From Durusdinium trenchii (lineage: Eukaryota; Sar; Dinophyceae; Suessiales; Symbiodiniaceae): DNA of 64,000 nucleotides. Location: contig CAXAMN010026395.1 of assembly GCA_963970005.1 (NCBI GenBank), positions 558,582 through 622,581 on the forward strand, written 5' to 3'. The translations under genes were made by a program, and so were the position numbers. A model generated the notes under the pieces. It was not told where the DNA came from, made no database searches, and saw nothing but the letters and a program-made list of their open reading frames with translations. Numbering within the stretch: position 1 is the stretch's first letter; every line of letters begins with the position of its first letter. Of the stretch, positions 52,301-57,880 are shown piece by piece.

Positions 52301-52798
52301 AGCCCTTGGGTTTACCAACACATACACAACCAGGGCAACTATGTCCATGCATTCAACTTCCACCAGTCGTTTCAAAGACAAAGACTCATTATAGTATCAT
52401 CATAGTCTCATAGAAACCCTGATATATCGTCGATCCACTGAGAGTCATTCGATCCAACCGGAACATCGGCATTAAGTTTTGTGTAGAGTATTAGTATTAA
52501 GGCTGTGCAGATCGAGATAAAGTTGTTTCTCCTAAGAAGCCATGTTTTGTTGCAGATGGATTCCAACATTCTGCATGTAAATGAATGCACACTTACCAGC
52601 AAAGCCACCCCGGCCATACTTGCCATATTTGCTTGGAGTGTTGGGGATGCGGATGTTTGCGTCATACCCATGGGCGCCTCTTGCGACAAGTGCTCTCTAC
52701 GATCCTCTTGAGCAGCATTGCATTGGCCTTCGCCAGCATGGGGGCGTTGTTGTGCGGCAACGTGGTCCATCACCTTATCTTAGGAAGCTCGGATAAAG
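16220..52798 (+). CDS. Large multi-exon membrane protein gene: OpuAC-like domain, GCC2/GCC3-like Cys-rich repeats, transmembrane region (partial model)
   Basis: Twenty-two short exons on the plus strand can be chained in compatible phase over 36.6 kb. In order they encode: an extracellular part resembling the glycine-betaine substrate-binding (OpuAC) fold, with IWVNGWPAGFVTAALL, YDHISVEGW, GFLAG plus LILEFYRGFNVSW, RCNET, QKSTAWNMPLA, FYWW plus VPDPTF; a Cys-rich part with CxxCPxG repeats of GCC2/GCC3 type; then at least four hydrophobic segments. I recall this domain order from dinoflagellate predicted proteins, but no function is established; a surface receptor or solute sensor is an inference. 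Exons are missing before 16220, between 16338 and 22086, between 34281 and 38402, probably around 46670-47890 and 48004-50701, and after 52798. Of 20 introns with a proposed donor, about eight begin GT, five GC and seven GA; almost all end AG|G. Introns average well over 1 kb and carry most of the window's repeats. Confidence 0.75.
16383..16495. mobile_element. MITE-like element, CACTCCATG family
   Basis: Begins CCAAAACACTCCATGGGACT and ends TCATGGAGTGTTTAGG, imperfect inverted ends with an AT-rich middle. It directly follows exon 1's donor region. Confidence 0.5.
18428..18506 (-). repeat. GGGGCTCCTGGCC dispersed repeat, reverse orientation
   Basis: Contains CTCCTAGTAGTAGGGCCAGG and AGTAGTTTCTTGTTCCTAGT, the reverse complement of the unit at 33756-33812. 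Confidence 0.75.
18644..19253 (+). pseudogene. Frameshifted remnant of an unidentified coding sequence
   Basis: Coding-like sequence continues through about 600 bp in at least three frames: AYKRLEQAQSDLKEMDTAGR (from 18644), KERAMLKRKQLMTECQAVVD (from ~18836), SLMESEYGKVIQDVRKEQKA (~18968) and DAVESIVEAKFKQVQREADG (~19110), ending at TAG 19251-19253. In-frame stops and shifts separate the blocks, so it is not a working gene. The product would be charged and helical, with coiled-coil-like KEKAKIEKEKK. No family recognised; a retroelement gag-like protein or a retroposed host gene are both possible. It lies in an intron of the large gene, same strand. Confidence 0.6.
19960..20375 (+). repeat. 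T-rich minisatellite (TTGCTTCTCACTGCTTCT units)
   Basis: Imperfect units of about 55-65 bp built from CTTTTCTGTGCTTGTCTTGC and TTCCTTGCTTCTCACTGC. The lack of purines removes stops, giving long but meaningless Phe/Leu/Cys-rich frames on one strand and Lys/Gln-rich frames on the other. A related tract is at 37270-37470. Confidence 0.8.
20775..21010 (+). repeat. Unit flanking the 62 bp satellite
   Basis: Carries GACCTAAATGTTAAGATCAG and GGCCGATGCTAAGGGCCAC and TTTACAAAGCGCTGCCAAGG. The same three blocks recur at 21485-21730, on the far side of the satellite, in the same orientation, so the array sits between direct copies of a larger unit. Confidence 0.65.
21011..21395 (+). repeat. 62 bp tandem satellite, about six copies
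   Basis: Unit: TTTTGTGAGCCACCCGAGGG, then AAATTTAGAGGAGGAAGG, then TGCCATTCCAAC and GTGCATACC. Starts of TGTGAG fall at 21021, 21083, 21145, 21208 and 21272, a period of 62-64. Diverged copies of the same satellite occur at 37827-38085. Confidence 0.85.
22086..22236 (+). CDS. Exon 2: OpuAC-like domain
   Basis: Acceptor CCCGTCCGCAG|G, phase 0. Reads DRGCFPKPTLTYDHISVEGW, then TESYQMLWDDIERDFP and NLGNMGFLAG. The HxSxEGW block and the aromatic pair fit a ligand-binding fold. Donor GAAGGC after GCAG gives phase 1, and G plus GC of exon 3 makes the Gly of GFLAGLILEF. The frame runs on to a TAG at 22261 if not spliced. Confidence 0.65.
22237..25378. other. Intron 2 (GA...AG)
   Basis: About 3.1 kb. 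Contains a GGTAC-family copy near 23489-23575 and otherwise unremarkable AT-rich sequence. No gene-like frame. Confidence 0.5.
25379..25458 (+). CDS. Exon 3: OpuAC-like domain
   Basis: Acceptor TTGTTTCCGCAG|G. Reads (G)LILEFYRGFNVSWTDP, then SKYFEAPSIL. Ends at a GA donor (GAGAGC), phase 0, so PSIL joins DTALLKRCNET of exon 4. Unspliced, the frame stays open to 25630, so the end rests on the fit to exon 4. Confidence 0.6.
25459..27150. other. Intron 3 (GA...AG) with an inserted transposon
   Basis: Most of it is the 1.07 kb inverted-repeat element at 25721-26792. The rest shows no gene-like feature. Confidence 0.5.
25721..26792. mobile_element. Non-autonomous TIR transposon with TA flanks and repeated CAAATAGAAGA motif
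   Basis: The left end TAATCCGCGACGCAGAGATA and the reverse complement of the right end TAACCCGGGACGCAGAGATA match over about 29 bp with three mismatches, and both ends are flanked by TA (25719-25720, 26793-26794), as expected of a Tc1/mariner-type or other TA-targeting element. Inside, CAAATAGAAGA or its complement appears about ten times in both orientations (for example 25800, 25880, 26130, 26165, 26531, 26556, 26589, 26690, 26731). No transposase recognised; the minus frame at 25708-26154 (148 codons) is not similar to any that I know. Inserted in intron 3. Confidence 0.75.
27151..27201 (+). CDS. Exon 4: 17-codon exon
   Basis: Acceptor CGGCGCCAG|G; reads DTALLKRCNETRMMTSQ and stops at GC donor GCGCCC. 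Phase 0 at both sides. The block xxLLKRCNET is a recurrent signature of this protein type as I recall it. Confidence 0.6.
27767..27848 (+). CDS. Exon 5
   Basis: Acceptor AACTCCGCAG|G; reads AMELYANLTGDWDGVELLIR, then DGRREVR. GA donor (GAAGAT) gives phase 1. An alternative GC donor lies at 27863. The YxxxTGDxxGV block fits its position between the RCNET exon and the WNMPLA exon. Confidence 0.55.
27849..28381. other. Intron 5
   Basis: About 530 bp (GA...AG); no feature recognised apart from a duplicated GAGCTGCGGCC unit near 28043-28067. Confidence 0.4.
28382..28452 (+). CDS. Exon 6
   Basis: Begins after GCTGAG|GG; two bases complete a Gly codon, then NDGGHPTCDATIAVIPYHTG. With GC donor GCTCAA it ends in phase 0 as TGLVN and joins EETMQK of exon 7. 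With the GT donor at 28443 it would end in phase 2 instead. An in-frame TGA just upstream limits the exon's start. Confidence 0.5.
28855..28942. mobile_element. Foldback, CACATACCTTCTCAGAAGG family
   Basis: Begins GGATCCACATACCTTC and ends with its complement; 24 bp arms with two mismatches around a 40 bp loop. Single arms of the same family are at 11687-11715 and 49618-49656. Confidence 0.7.
30079..30305 (-). repeat. Degenerate TGTTCTGACAT minisatellite
   Basis: Repeated TGTTCTGACATTTG-type units; complementary to the 24 bp AGAATGTCAGAAGATATGCC array at 45190-45640. In the minus direction it reads NECQNKCQNTCK, matching the KECQKxCQ peptide of the other locus. Confidence 0.65.
30955..31071 (+). 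CDS. Exon 7
   Basis: Acceptor CAAGCCAG|G; reads EETMQKSTAWNMPLAPVVAK, then NWSVYTYLPLQVRS and TFYWW. The MQKxxAWNMPLA and FYWW blocks are the clearest signatures of this family that I recognise. The 3' boundary is odd: joining WW to VPDPTF needs an intron read as GA...CA or AT...AG (the cut is ambiguous by one base). Confidence 0.65.
31598..31729 (+). CDS. Exon 8
   Basis: Acceptor CTCAGCGCAG|G; reads VPDPTFISLKPMEITFPPFD, then RQAHIRGDKRTAPSAL and TVDKYVSQ, 44 codons in phase 0. GA donor GAGCAC. It completes the FYWWVPDPTF block split between exons 7 and 8. Confidence 0.7.
31730..33524. other. Intron 8 with CACATGAGAGCAC array
   Basis: 1.8 kb, GA...AG. The first third is the purine/CA-rich array at 31800-32280; the rest shows no reliable coding signal. 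Confidence 0.5.
31800..32280. repeat. ATGAGAGCACACA minisatellite
   Basis: Irregular recurrence of ATGAGAGCACACACATA and CATACATGAGATCATGAGAG over 480 bp, with an AGAGCACGCATTGA(A)GACACAT unit repeated at 32077-32100 and 32150-32172. Its minus frame (213 codons of Cys/Leu/Ser) is a by-product of the repeat. Confidence 0.8.
33525..33624 (+). CDS. Exon 9
   Basis: Acceptor GTTGCCCTGCAG|G; reads DLSQLAPSAEEMVRAMLIDL, then QMVNDMLLDQVQT. GA donor (GAGAAT) after CAGACAG leaves phase 1, restoring GDSYREVACRW with exon 10. A GT donor 10 bp earlier would break that frame. Confidence 0.65.
33756..33812 (+). repeat. GGGGCTCCTGGCC dispersed repeat
   Basis: AGGAACAAGAAGCTACTAGG occurs twice around one GGGCTCCTGGCCGTACTA. 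Same family as 5366-5450 and 18428-18506. Confidence 0.75.
34169..34281 (+). CDS. Exon 10
   Basis: Acceptor GGATTGCGAG|G. Reads (G)DSYREVACRWIQSNQEVW, then RSWLPDPTTCFAQFGLYHE. GC donor GCTTGG, phase 0. The ACRWxxxNxxxWxxWxP block and single Cys are the end of the OpuAC-like part before the Cys-rich repeats. Confidence 0.7.
34965..35066 (+). repeat. (CTA/CTG/CCA/CGA)n trinucleotide array
   Basis: About 34 near-contiguous trinucleotides (ACTACTACTGCTGCTACTAC type), with transitions to CCACCACCG and CGACTACGA. Open in several frames, which gives poly-Thr, poly-Tyr or poly-Val peptides that are not real genes. Confidence 0.9.
36451..37060 (+). repeat. CTCTTGTCCTCC pyrimidine minisatellite with palindromic start
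   Basis: Begins with the near-palindrome AAACAGTTTACTGTTG (36457-36472), then about 40 imperfect units of CTCTTGTCCTCCT and TTCTCTTGCCC, grading into CCAGGTTTGCCAGCCCTG units. Strong strand asymmetry leaves both strands open for over 230 codons (Ser/Cys/Pro/Leu on plus, Arg/Glu/Asp/Gly/Gln on minus). Confidence 0.85.
37270..37470 (+). repeat. T-rich GCTTTTGTGCTTGTTG tract
   Basis: Units such as GTTGCTTTTGTGCTTGTTGT and GTTGCTTCTGTGCTTTTGGT recall the array at 19960-20375 and, as there, a 62 bp-type satellite follows within 1 kb. Confidence 0.6.
37827..38085 (+). repeat. Diverged copies of the 62 bp satellite
   Basis: Four degenerate units with AGGAAGGAGCCATTCCAACG and TTTTGTGAGCC, more diverged than at 21011-21395. 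Confidence 0.7.
38402..38485 (+). CDS. Exon 11: Cys-rich GCC2/GCC3-like repeat
   Basis: Reads LTFNCLPCPTGSAQPSGASL, then NCEQCQR; paired CxxC with a Gly-rich turn as in GCC2/GCC3 or TNFR-like repeats. The start (GAGAG|GC) is the least certain part; CCACAG at 38348-38353 is an alternative. Donor taken as GC (GCGAGT), phase 1; a GT donor (GGAA|GTAAGG at 38509) would add GEYQDEPG. Confidence 0.65.
39183..39265 (+). CDS. Exon 12: Cys-rich repeat
   Basis: Acceptor GACGTGAG|G. Reads (G)EYQDEEGQTGCKPCPPGT, then TTLGFGSKS. GC donor GCTCAA, phase 0, joining SKS to ECGC of exon 13. Without splicing the frame meets a stop at 39330. Confidence 0.75.
39560..39676 (+). CDS. Exon 13: Cys-rich repeat
   Basis: Acceptor GTGGCTCAG|G; 39 codons reading ECGCDVGSINSMEEEEAVMC, then VPCMEGLHCPFG and FLALNDQ. 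GT donor GTGTAA. Cys spacing CxC, CxxC, C fits a GCC2/GCC3-like module. Confidence 0.75.
39677..42776. other. Intron 13 (GT...AG) with a LINE remnant
   Basis: 3.1 kb. Starts with a 21 bp tandem duplication, contains the LINE-like fragment at 41050-41523 and a GGTAC-family copy at 42244-42332. Confidence 0.5.
41050..41523 (+). pseudogene. LINE-type ORF2 C-terminal remnant with CCHC motif
   Basis: A 157-codon open frame with CYDCPKVGTWTHTCWHCP: Cys-x2-Cys-x7-His-x4-Cys, the spacing typical of the C-terminal zinc knuckle of non-LTR retrotransposon ORF2 proteins, followed by more coding-like sequence and a stop at 41521. No reverse transcriptase or endonuclease is found upstream, so it looks like a truncated 3' end, as is usual for LINE insertions. 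Alternatively it is a fragment of another retroelement. It sits in intron 13, same strand as the gene. Confidence 0.5.
42777..42902 (+). CDS. Exon 14: Cys-rich region
   Basis: Acceptor ACTGGGGGAG|G; 42 codons in phase 0: AYVPQLKKGFFATLEHPINV, then FKCGTESHCPGGQPNSCAEG and RQ. The GFF/GYY...KCxxxxxCPGGxPxxCA block is a hallmark of this protein type. GT donor GTCAGG. Confidence 0.8.
43846..43932 (+). CDS. Exon 15: last Cys-rich module and start of first membrane segment
   Basis: Acceptor CTTTCCCAG|G; 29 codons: VTPCSECPRGTSWVDETCAQ, then CAAVTMVLW. CxxCPxGTxW and CxxC. GT donor GTGTCT, phase 0; hydrophobic VTMVLW runs on into exon 16. Confidence 0.75.
44287..44354 (+). CDS. Exon 16: transmembrane segment 1
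   Basis: Acceptor CTGTTTTACAG|G; reads VLVVILFFVGLTMAYYLMNP, then EI. With MVLW of exon 15 this makes one hydrophobic helix of about 22 residues. GT donor GTGGCT, phase 2; AG plus G of exon 17 makes the Arg codon. Confidence 0.7.
44442..44575. mobile_element. MITE-like element with 35 bp inverted ends in intron 16
   Basis: The left end AGCCCTATATCCCAAACACG and the reverse complement of the right end AGCCTTATACCCAGACACGA agree through ACCCATGGGACTGCC, about 35 bp with four differences. Length 134 bp. The middle contains GGGTGGTTTTGGGGGTCAAT, the family's CCACCCCAAT signature in reverse. Confidence 0.8.
44954..45034 (+). repeat. (CTCCT)n pentanucleotide array
   Basis: About 16 near-perfect CTCCT units, pure pyrimidine on the plus strand. 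Confidence 0.95.
45061..45188 (+). repeat. About 40 bp tandem repeat, three copies
   Basis: GCCGGACCTCAACCGC and GGATGGCAGTGTTC blocks repeat at about 45074, 45114 and 45153. Confidence 0.85.
45190..45640 (+). repeat. 24 bp minisatellite (AGAATGTCAGAAGATATGCC...)
   Basis: Roughly 18 imperfect 24 bp units. Because 24 is a multiple of 3, frames stay open and give KECQKICQ or PERMSEDM peptides on plus and Leu/Phe-rich ones on minus; no start, splice or domain evidence makes any of these a gene. Together with 44954-45188 it lies in intron 16. Confidence 0.85.
45969..46094 (+). CDS. Exon 17: transmembrane segment 2
   Basis: Acceptor TTGTTGCCAG|G completes Arg, then SIATPREAMGMSLSLTVAFL and QCVAIMGLMTVKWPNSFQAV. 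Hydrophobic helix followed by KWP. GA donor (GACACT) gives phase 2 and joins exon 18 as SLTSKPFMLD. A GT donor at 46141 (GAG|GTTCGG) with a later start of exon 18 is an alternative. Confidence 0.65.
46553..46670 (+). CDS. Exon 18: loop and transmembrane segment 3 (3' end uncertain)
   Basis: Acceptor ACATCCAAG|G; reads TSKPFMLDIEDFSFACLADG, then PTSVRYVSTILVFPAGILYL and VWCYF. The FxxDIExFxxxC block followed by a helix matches my recollection of this family. The 3' end is not fixed: a GTGCTA donor near 46670 fits exon 19's phase, but an unplaced exon may lie between. Confidence 0.6.
46671..47889. other. Interval between exons 18 and 19
   Basis: Contains CT and AT runs (46740-46790), a GATGTCTGTCTGTC cluster (47087-47140) and a 27 bp direct duplication around TTTCGGTCCTGCAGTCGTCC (47259-47307). 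No clear exon. Confidence 0.45.
47890..48004 (+). CDS. Exon 19
   Basis: Acceptor CGCGCCGAG|G; reads SALALDPLMCYTHPNGQQSL, then LQHPGVLCGTQDWEIQRS. The PLMCYxHPNGxxSxLxxPGVxCGT block is, in my recollection, conserved in predicted membrane proteins of dinoflagellates. Donor probably GC (GCGATG) at 48005; GA at 48007 is possible. Confidence 0.7.
48280..49083 (-). pseudogene. Possible degraded coding region on the minus strand
   Basis: Reading right to left, coding-like segments follow each other: PGLVFVPQRPTKHLGAAHIR (near 48960), KRVLEKGAKVPVTKHPQEVL (near 48830), then after an in-frame TAG MTGPKCKIESFATSHYTGCQ (from 48731) and, in another frame, KWSPKTVQRDWNKQSMAYRR (near 48380). Interrupted by stops and shifts; no family recognised. 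Could be an old retroelement in intron 19, opposite to the gene. Confidence 0.35.
49353..49432. mobile_element. GGGACATGACCC short foldback element
   Basis: AAAGCACCTGGGAAAATGGG pairs with CCCGTTTTCTGGGGTACTTT; the loop holds AAGTACCTGTTTTTGTATGG. Flanked on the right by TGGAGGGTCCAGGTAC, frequent next to copies of this family. Confidence 0.65.
50701..50778 (+). CDS. Exon 20
   Basis: Acceptor GGGCGCCTAG|G; reads YGVPLLLRGPLLSFCVVAFT, then DFPPA. YGVPxLxRGPLLS is a block I recall from this family. GA donor (GACCAC), phase 2; CA plus G of exon 21 gives Gln. Confidence 0.7.
50779..51867. other. Intron 20
   Basis: 1.1 kb (GA...AG). Contains the CT-rich tract at 51606-51656 (CTCTCTCTCTGTTTGTCTCT); no coding signal. 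Confidence 0.45.
51868..52025 (+). CDS. Exon 21: transmembrane segment
   Basis: Acceptor CTGTGCCAG|G; reads (Q)QVMACPWKLPLLNVLDTW, then VFAHLLLLQSLTTSAASEAS and a polar stretch to SNSWMG. The PWKxPLLNxLD block before a helix supports membership. GA donor GACGGA gives phase 1, which fits exon 22. Confidence 0.65.
52691..52798 (+). CDS. Exon 22: transmembrane segment (last placed)
   Basis: Reads LSTILLSSIALAFASMGALL, then CGNVVHHLILGSSDK, a clear hydrophobic helix followed by His and charged residues. Strong GT donor (AAAG|GTATGTG), phase 1. The acceptor (GCGACAAG|T) is the only AG|T here, and an in-frame TGA at 52582 bars an earlier start in this frame. More exons must follow, but none is placed. 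Confidence 0.6.
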
Positions 52799-54261
52799 GT
52801 ATGTGATGTGAATATTTAATATAGTATTATGGTGTGGGTGGGGGCCGAGCAGGGTACAGTCCCCAATGATTTCAAACGTCAACCGTCCATTGTTCAGGTG
52901 ATGCCCTGAACAGGGTGTAGTCATGAGTCATGTCATTGTACTTTCCTAAGCCTTGCATTCTTGGTGCTGGAGGCAGACCGAAAAAAAAAATCAACAGTTG
53001 TTATATACTTCCTTCTCATGACCTGTGTTACAGCTAGCCCGTAGTGGCACACTCATGTGTGACTTAGTTATGTACAGACATGGCCATGTTGAAATGAACT
53101 GAGGAAAGGACATCATGCACTCTCGGATCATCAATCTCAGCAGCTCCAGGAGTTCTGAGGCCCAGTCTCGGGTGGGATCGAATTCTCCCTCGCCTAGGAC
53201 ACAAAAGGAGACCTGAAGATGTCAGTTGAGCATGGCATTGCCTAGACCTGACGTCTTGTTCGTAGCCTATAATGGGACATGACCCGCGAAGAAAAAACAG
53301 GATACCATCCAGATACCTGGTCTAATATCGTTTGCTTCGGAGGCCATCGCTAGTAGGTTGGAGGCCATCGCTCCAGATAGCCATTTTCTTAATGGACGAG
53401 TTCGGGGTCGACTCGACTCCAGAAACCTCTACCACCCGGGTCCGGATCTTCGGTCCTCGGTGGGTCCGGATCTCATCTTGATCTCATGCATCCTCGATCT
53501 CGATCCATTCGGATTCAAAAGCGTCGTGCAATTCTTTTCGTTGTTGCGGGCGATTTCGTGTCGAGTCCTGGTTGGCAGGATCTATATCAGTGTAGTTTGG
53601 ACAGATTGTTTTGGAGTTGTTCCACCAAAAAAAGGGATCCTCTATCATCCGTATACATAGGCCTAGTTGGAGCCGACCATGTGAAAGTTCATGGGGAAAG
53701 TACCGGCTTTGATGGGGGCATGTCCCATTTTCAGTACGTTGTTCCTTTGTCAGAAGCGCTCGGTCCACTGTCTCCGCTGGGCTTGAGGGAGACCTGAGCA
53801 AAGTGGTTCAATTACCGTACTCATTTGAGAGATGTTGCCTTGAAGTGCCAAAGGTCAACGACGTCATCAAGAGATGTAGACTCGTGCAGGAGCCCTAAAG
53901 CCGTTTTGATTAGATTTGTGATATAGATAGATCTTTCAAAGCACATCAAAGCACTAATTGTCCGAGGTACTTCAAGACGCCAGGTACATCCAGGTACACT
54001 TGTGGTAGCCTTCCACTGAGATGCATTTGATTAGAGCTGCTCTATCGAGTTCCCAAAGGCAAGTAAGAACCATGTCCAATCCGCCTCTCTTCAGGTCTTT
54101 CAAGAAAAGACATACACCGGCATAGATCCCAGATAGCGGGAGTATAGGAATAAAACTCATAGAGCGGATATCGTCCCCGCCATGACATGATGTCATCCCT
54201 GGCATGACATGATATCATCCCTGGCATGACGTGATTTCATCCCTCACTGACGATCAGTGGA

Positions 54262-54473
54262 AAACCCCGATCTAGCACCGGCACCACCAGCAGCTGCACC
54301 AGCACGCCCCAAGAAAACGCCGATCCAGCACCAGCACCCGCACCAGNNNNNNNNNNGCACCAGCACCAGCACCCGCAGCAGCACGCCCCAAGAAAACGTC
54401 GATCCAGCACCAGCACCCGCACCAGCACCCCCGAACAAAACGGCGATTTAGCACTAGCACCTGCACCAGCGCG
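54262..54473 (+). repeat. GC-rich minisatellite, left part
   Basis: About 66 bp units: GATCCAGCACCAGCACCCGC, then CACGCCCCAAGAAAACG. Three to four copies, interrupted by the second assembly gap. Confidence 0.85.
54347..54356. other. Assembly gap (10 N)
   Basis: Ten N inside the minisatellite, so the copy number is probably collapsed here. Confidence 0.95.
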
Positions 54474-54474
54474 C

Positions 54475-55008
54475 CTAAACATGGATAGTCCGGGCCGGTC
54501 CGGGCGGGCCGGGCCACCTGACGCAGTGGGCAAAGGACGAATCTATGCGATCTAGGCGTATACACAAACACGTTATAGAGGATGGATCGGAGTTTTGATT
54601 AAACCCTTTTTGGTCGAGTAAGGGCCAAACCCTTGGATTTGGGGTTTGGGATCAAGATGTAAACTCCTCCACAGATCCCCCTCACTCGATCACAAAGGGT
54701 TTGCATCCTGATCCAAGCCCCAAACCCAAGGATATGAATATCAATCGACCAGAAGGGGTTTCACCAAAACTAAGCCCAAATACAGCTCCGTAGACCGACA
54801 ACAGCAGAAAGGGGTCTATTCATACAGACTAAACACACCTTGCCAATCCCTCCTCTAACATGTTTGTGGATACGTCTAGATCGCATAGATTCGTCCTTTG
54901 CCAACTGCGTCAGCTGGCCTCCTGACGGCCGTGCCGGGGAAGGGAGTTCGCCTGGGCCGGGCCTTGGGCCGGGCCGGGGTCAACGGTAGACCCGGCTATC
55001 CATGCTAA
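54475..55008. mobile_element. 534 bp foldback element inserted in the minisatellite
   Basis: Long inverted arms: CTGACGCAGTGGGCAAAGGA...GTTATAGAGG (54519-54581) pairs with 54850-54912, nearly base for base over 62 bp; AAACCCTTGGATTTGGGGTT (54628) pairs with 54705-54735, and TGGTCGAGT with 54742. The ends TAAACATGGATAG (54475) and CTATCCATGCTAA (55008) are also inverted. Minisatellite units lie on both sides in one orientation, so the element interrupts the array. No coding frame. Confidence 0.8.
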
Positions 55009-55090
55009 AGCAAACGCCGATCCAGCACCCAGCACCAGCACCTGCACCTGCACCAGCATGCCCCAACAAAACACCGATCCAGCATTACGC
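55009..55090 (+). repeat. GC-rich minisatellite, right part
   Basis: AACGCCGATCCAGCACCCAG and CATGCCCCAACAAAACACCG: the same unit and orientation as 54262-54473, continuing after the foldback. Confidence 0.8.
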
Positions 55091-57802
55091 AACGCGGATC
55101 CAGAGCCACACCCCCTTATAGTTTGCAGCTATCCGGGGAACAATTCAAAAAAACGCAGAAGTCTGTAGCACAAGAAACGTTCCCCATAGCTACAGCTACG
55201 GAGTATTCCGGCACCTCGACAATCAAGACCAACGGATGGCCGGCCAGCTGGGATGACTGGCCCATGGCTGGGATGACCGGCCCGCATTTCTTCAGGTCAA
55301 GGAAAAGTGGTCTCGTACCTGGGAAAGGTGGCGATCACATGATGCGGATCTTAGTCGATCTTATTGGCTCATAGAACGAACCTTTCTGGGGGGATTGGTT
55401 CCGCCTAAGAACAGGAGGACAAAGGATGAACAAGGTTAAAGTGTATTTCTTCATGGATGCAAAGTGAGCCCCTTCGAGACCCTTTGTGCTTTAACATCGC
55501 AGGTGGTCCTGATGTTGAACGACACTGCCAATGCGGTCTTGGCATGCGACTAGCTGGAGATCGGGAAGTGGTGGTGCCAGTAACAAGAGTCGATGGCAGA
55601 GCAAATCTGATATATATTTTTTTTAACCACCCTACTACAACGTTGTAGGGTCTCAATCCAAACCTCGCTCTTTGTGAAACAACACATAACAATACTGTTT
55701 TGGAAATTCGCCTGTTTCCTTCAGAAAACATTGTTATGTCTTTCATTGATCCTGTAAAATTGTAAGGTTTGGGTGCATACGGTATTTAAATGTATGAAAA
55801 CACCGTGCGCTCCAACTCAAAATGAAAGTGGATAGTGACGGATCATGTATCATCTTCGGGGTTACTTTGTACTTGCTGTTTGTGATGCATTCTTCTGGCA
55901 AAAAAATATAATCAATTTTGGCCGTGACATGTCGTCACGCTGTTTGCATTCGGGGAAGGCAACCTCATTCTGTCTAAAAAGTCATCAAGTGGACATCAAT
56001 AGTTTATAGATGGCCCACATGAAAAAGGATTGGTCAGAGTAGATAGTTCCACAATGTGTGTTCAATTTGGTTGTTTACAGTATAGTGTTTAGTATAAGCC
56101 CTGTTCCTTCAGATCCAGCTTTTTATGTTCAATATAATATATACGGGTGCAAAACGTGGTTTGACTTGATGCATTCTATTCCAAAGTATACATACCGACA
56201 TGGTCCTGTAGAAGCACGTTCTTGCCACTCATGTTCCGCAAGTGGAGTAGATTCCTGGACCCATCTCAGACCATTCACCAACGATTGTTCACGCGGGGGA
56301 TGGCGAGGAGCAGAACACTGTCGAGACATGTCACGACATGTCGAGGACCAGAACGGAAGGTTGACTTGTCCTGCGCGTGGTGACAGGGTCGCGCAGACTT
56401 GGAGTGAGGGAAACCCATCGTGTTTGGGTGGTAACTGTCTCTAGGCATCCACTGCGGACCCTGGACCGGCCGGGCAGGTACGACTGGACCCGAAACGTGT
56501 CGATCACCGAACACCCGAAGGATCTGGACGGTCGGCTGATGGGGGGGTTGTTTGGATTAATGGCGCCTTGGTTTTTGGGAACCGAACACATGCATAGCTC
56601 AGCATGTTTTAGTTCAATTCAGGACATGCAAACAAAAACATCGAAAACTACAGAATTGGATCATGCTGGATTTCTTGTGCTACAGATGTTTCTTTCTTCA
56701 CCTCATCCGGTCAAAACCATGGCATGGTTTTGCACATGTTTTGAGCCTCGTAGCCAAGGGTGAAGGTGAGTGAATACGTGCTTCGCTCAGGTGAGCAGGC
56801 GATCATCAAAGCCAAGTTGGATCGGTTGAATCCCACAGATCTCCAGCGCCATGGGCTGAAAGGTGGTGGAAAGGTCCGGTGAGAACGGGCGGTTGGGTGG
56901 AGGGTGGACGTGGATGTCTACCCAAAATAGGAGGTTTGTGGTTCAACTCAACCCAAACACGGACCTGAATAGGGGGGAGGGAGTTGGATGGTTCCTGGAG
57001 CGCCTGGAGTCGAGTCGATAAGAAAACTCGTACCTGGGAACATGGGTACTGACAGTCGTACCTGTTGTTTTAGAGAGCGGGTGTGCTTGGGAGAGCACAC
57101 ACTAGCTCAAAACCTCTAGAAAACACTGTAAATACCGCGCAACATTTCAACAACTGCTCTGGGACCTAGGCGAAACGCATATTGTTCAACCTTCCTGTGC
57201 CCAGTCTGGATGTGCAATGTCAATTACAACAATTAGCAGCTCTTCGTTTGCCCACTATCAATGTGTAACACCAATGACAAGTAGGTTAGTCTTTCTCTGC
57301 GCGCAAGGAATGCAGTATATATATAATGCATGCATATACATATATATACATCAAGATGAACATGTATGTCAATCAAATTGCTTCAGTCTCTGGCTTATCT
57401 TGCTTTTCATGACGTATTTTTACGTGTCCCTGTTGTAAAAAACATCTCCCAGGAGCACCCGTTCTGTTTGTTTTTTATGGGGTCAGACGTCCCATTTTCG
57501 AAGGTACGAACTGGACCCTCCCAGTTCTTTCTTCCATCTCTTAATTGATCGCTTTGACAATGCCACGGACTAATCACTGTTCAGCAAACTGCCGCGGATC
57601 CCGCTGCAACTGAAACTGTACTTTGTCAGGAACTACCAGGGCATTTCTACTAGCTTATAAGTTGCTCGGCCCAACTCATGGTTTAACTATGTTTAAACTA
57701 TAGCTCTATACTTAGGCTGCTTGGCCCACTCTAGTGGTATTCACTTGGAGCCATCAACATCCATCGATGGGACAAGATGCAATTGGACATACAGTGCATA
57801 CT

Positions 57803-57880
57803 CCAAAGTACCCTAGAATATGGGACATGACCCCCCTATAGAAAAGGTGCATGTACCCATTTTCTGAGGTACTGTTTGAG
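57803..57880. mobile_element. GGGACATGACCC short foldback element
   Basis: AAAGTACCCTAGAATATGGG pairs with CCCATTTTCTGAGGTACTGT around GACATGACCC and a GGTGCATGTA loop. The most symmetric copy in the window. Confidence 0.7.
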
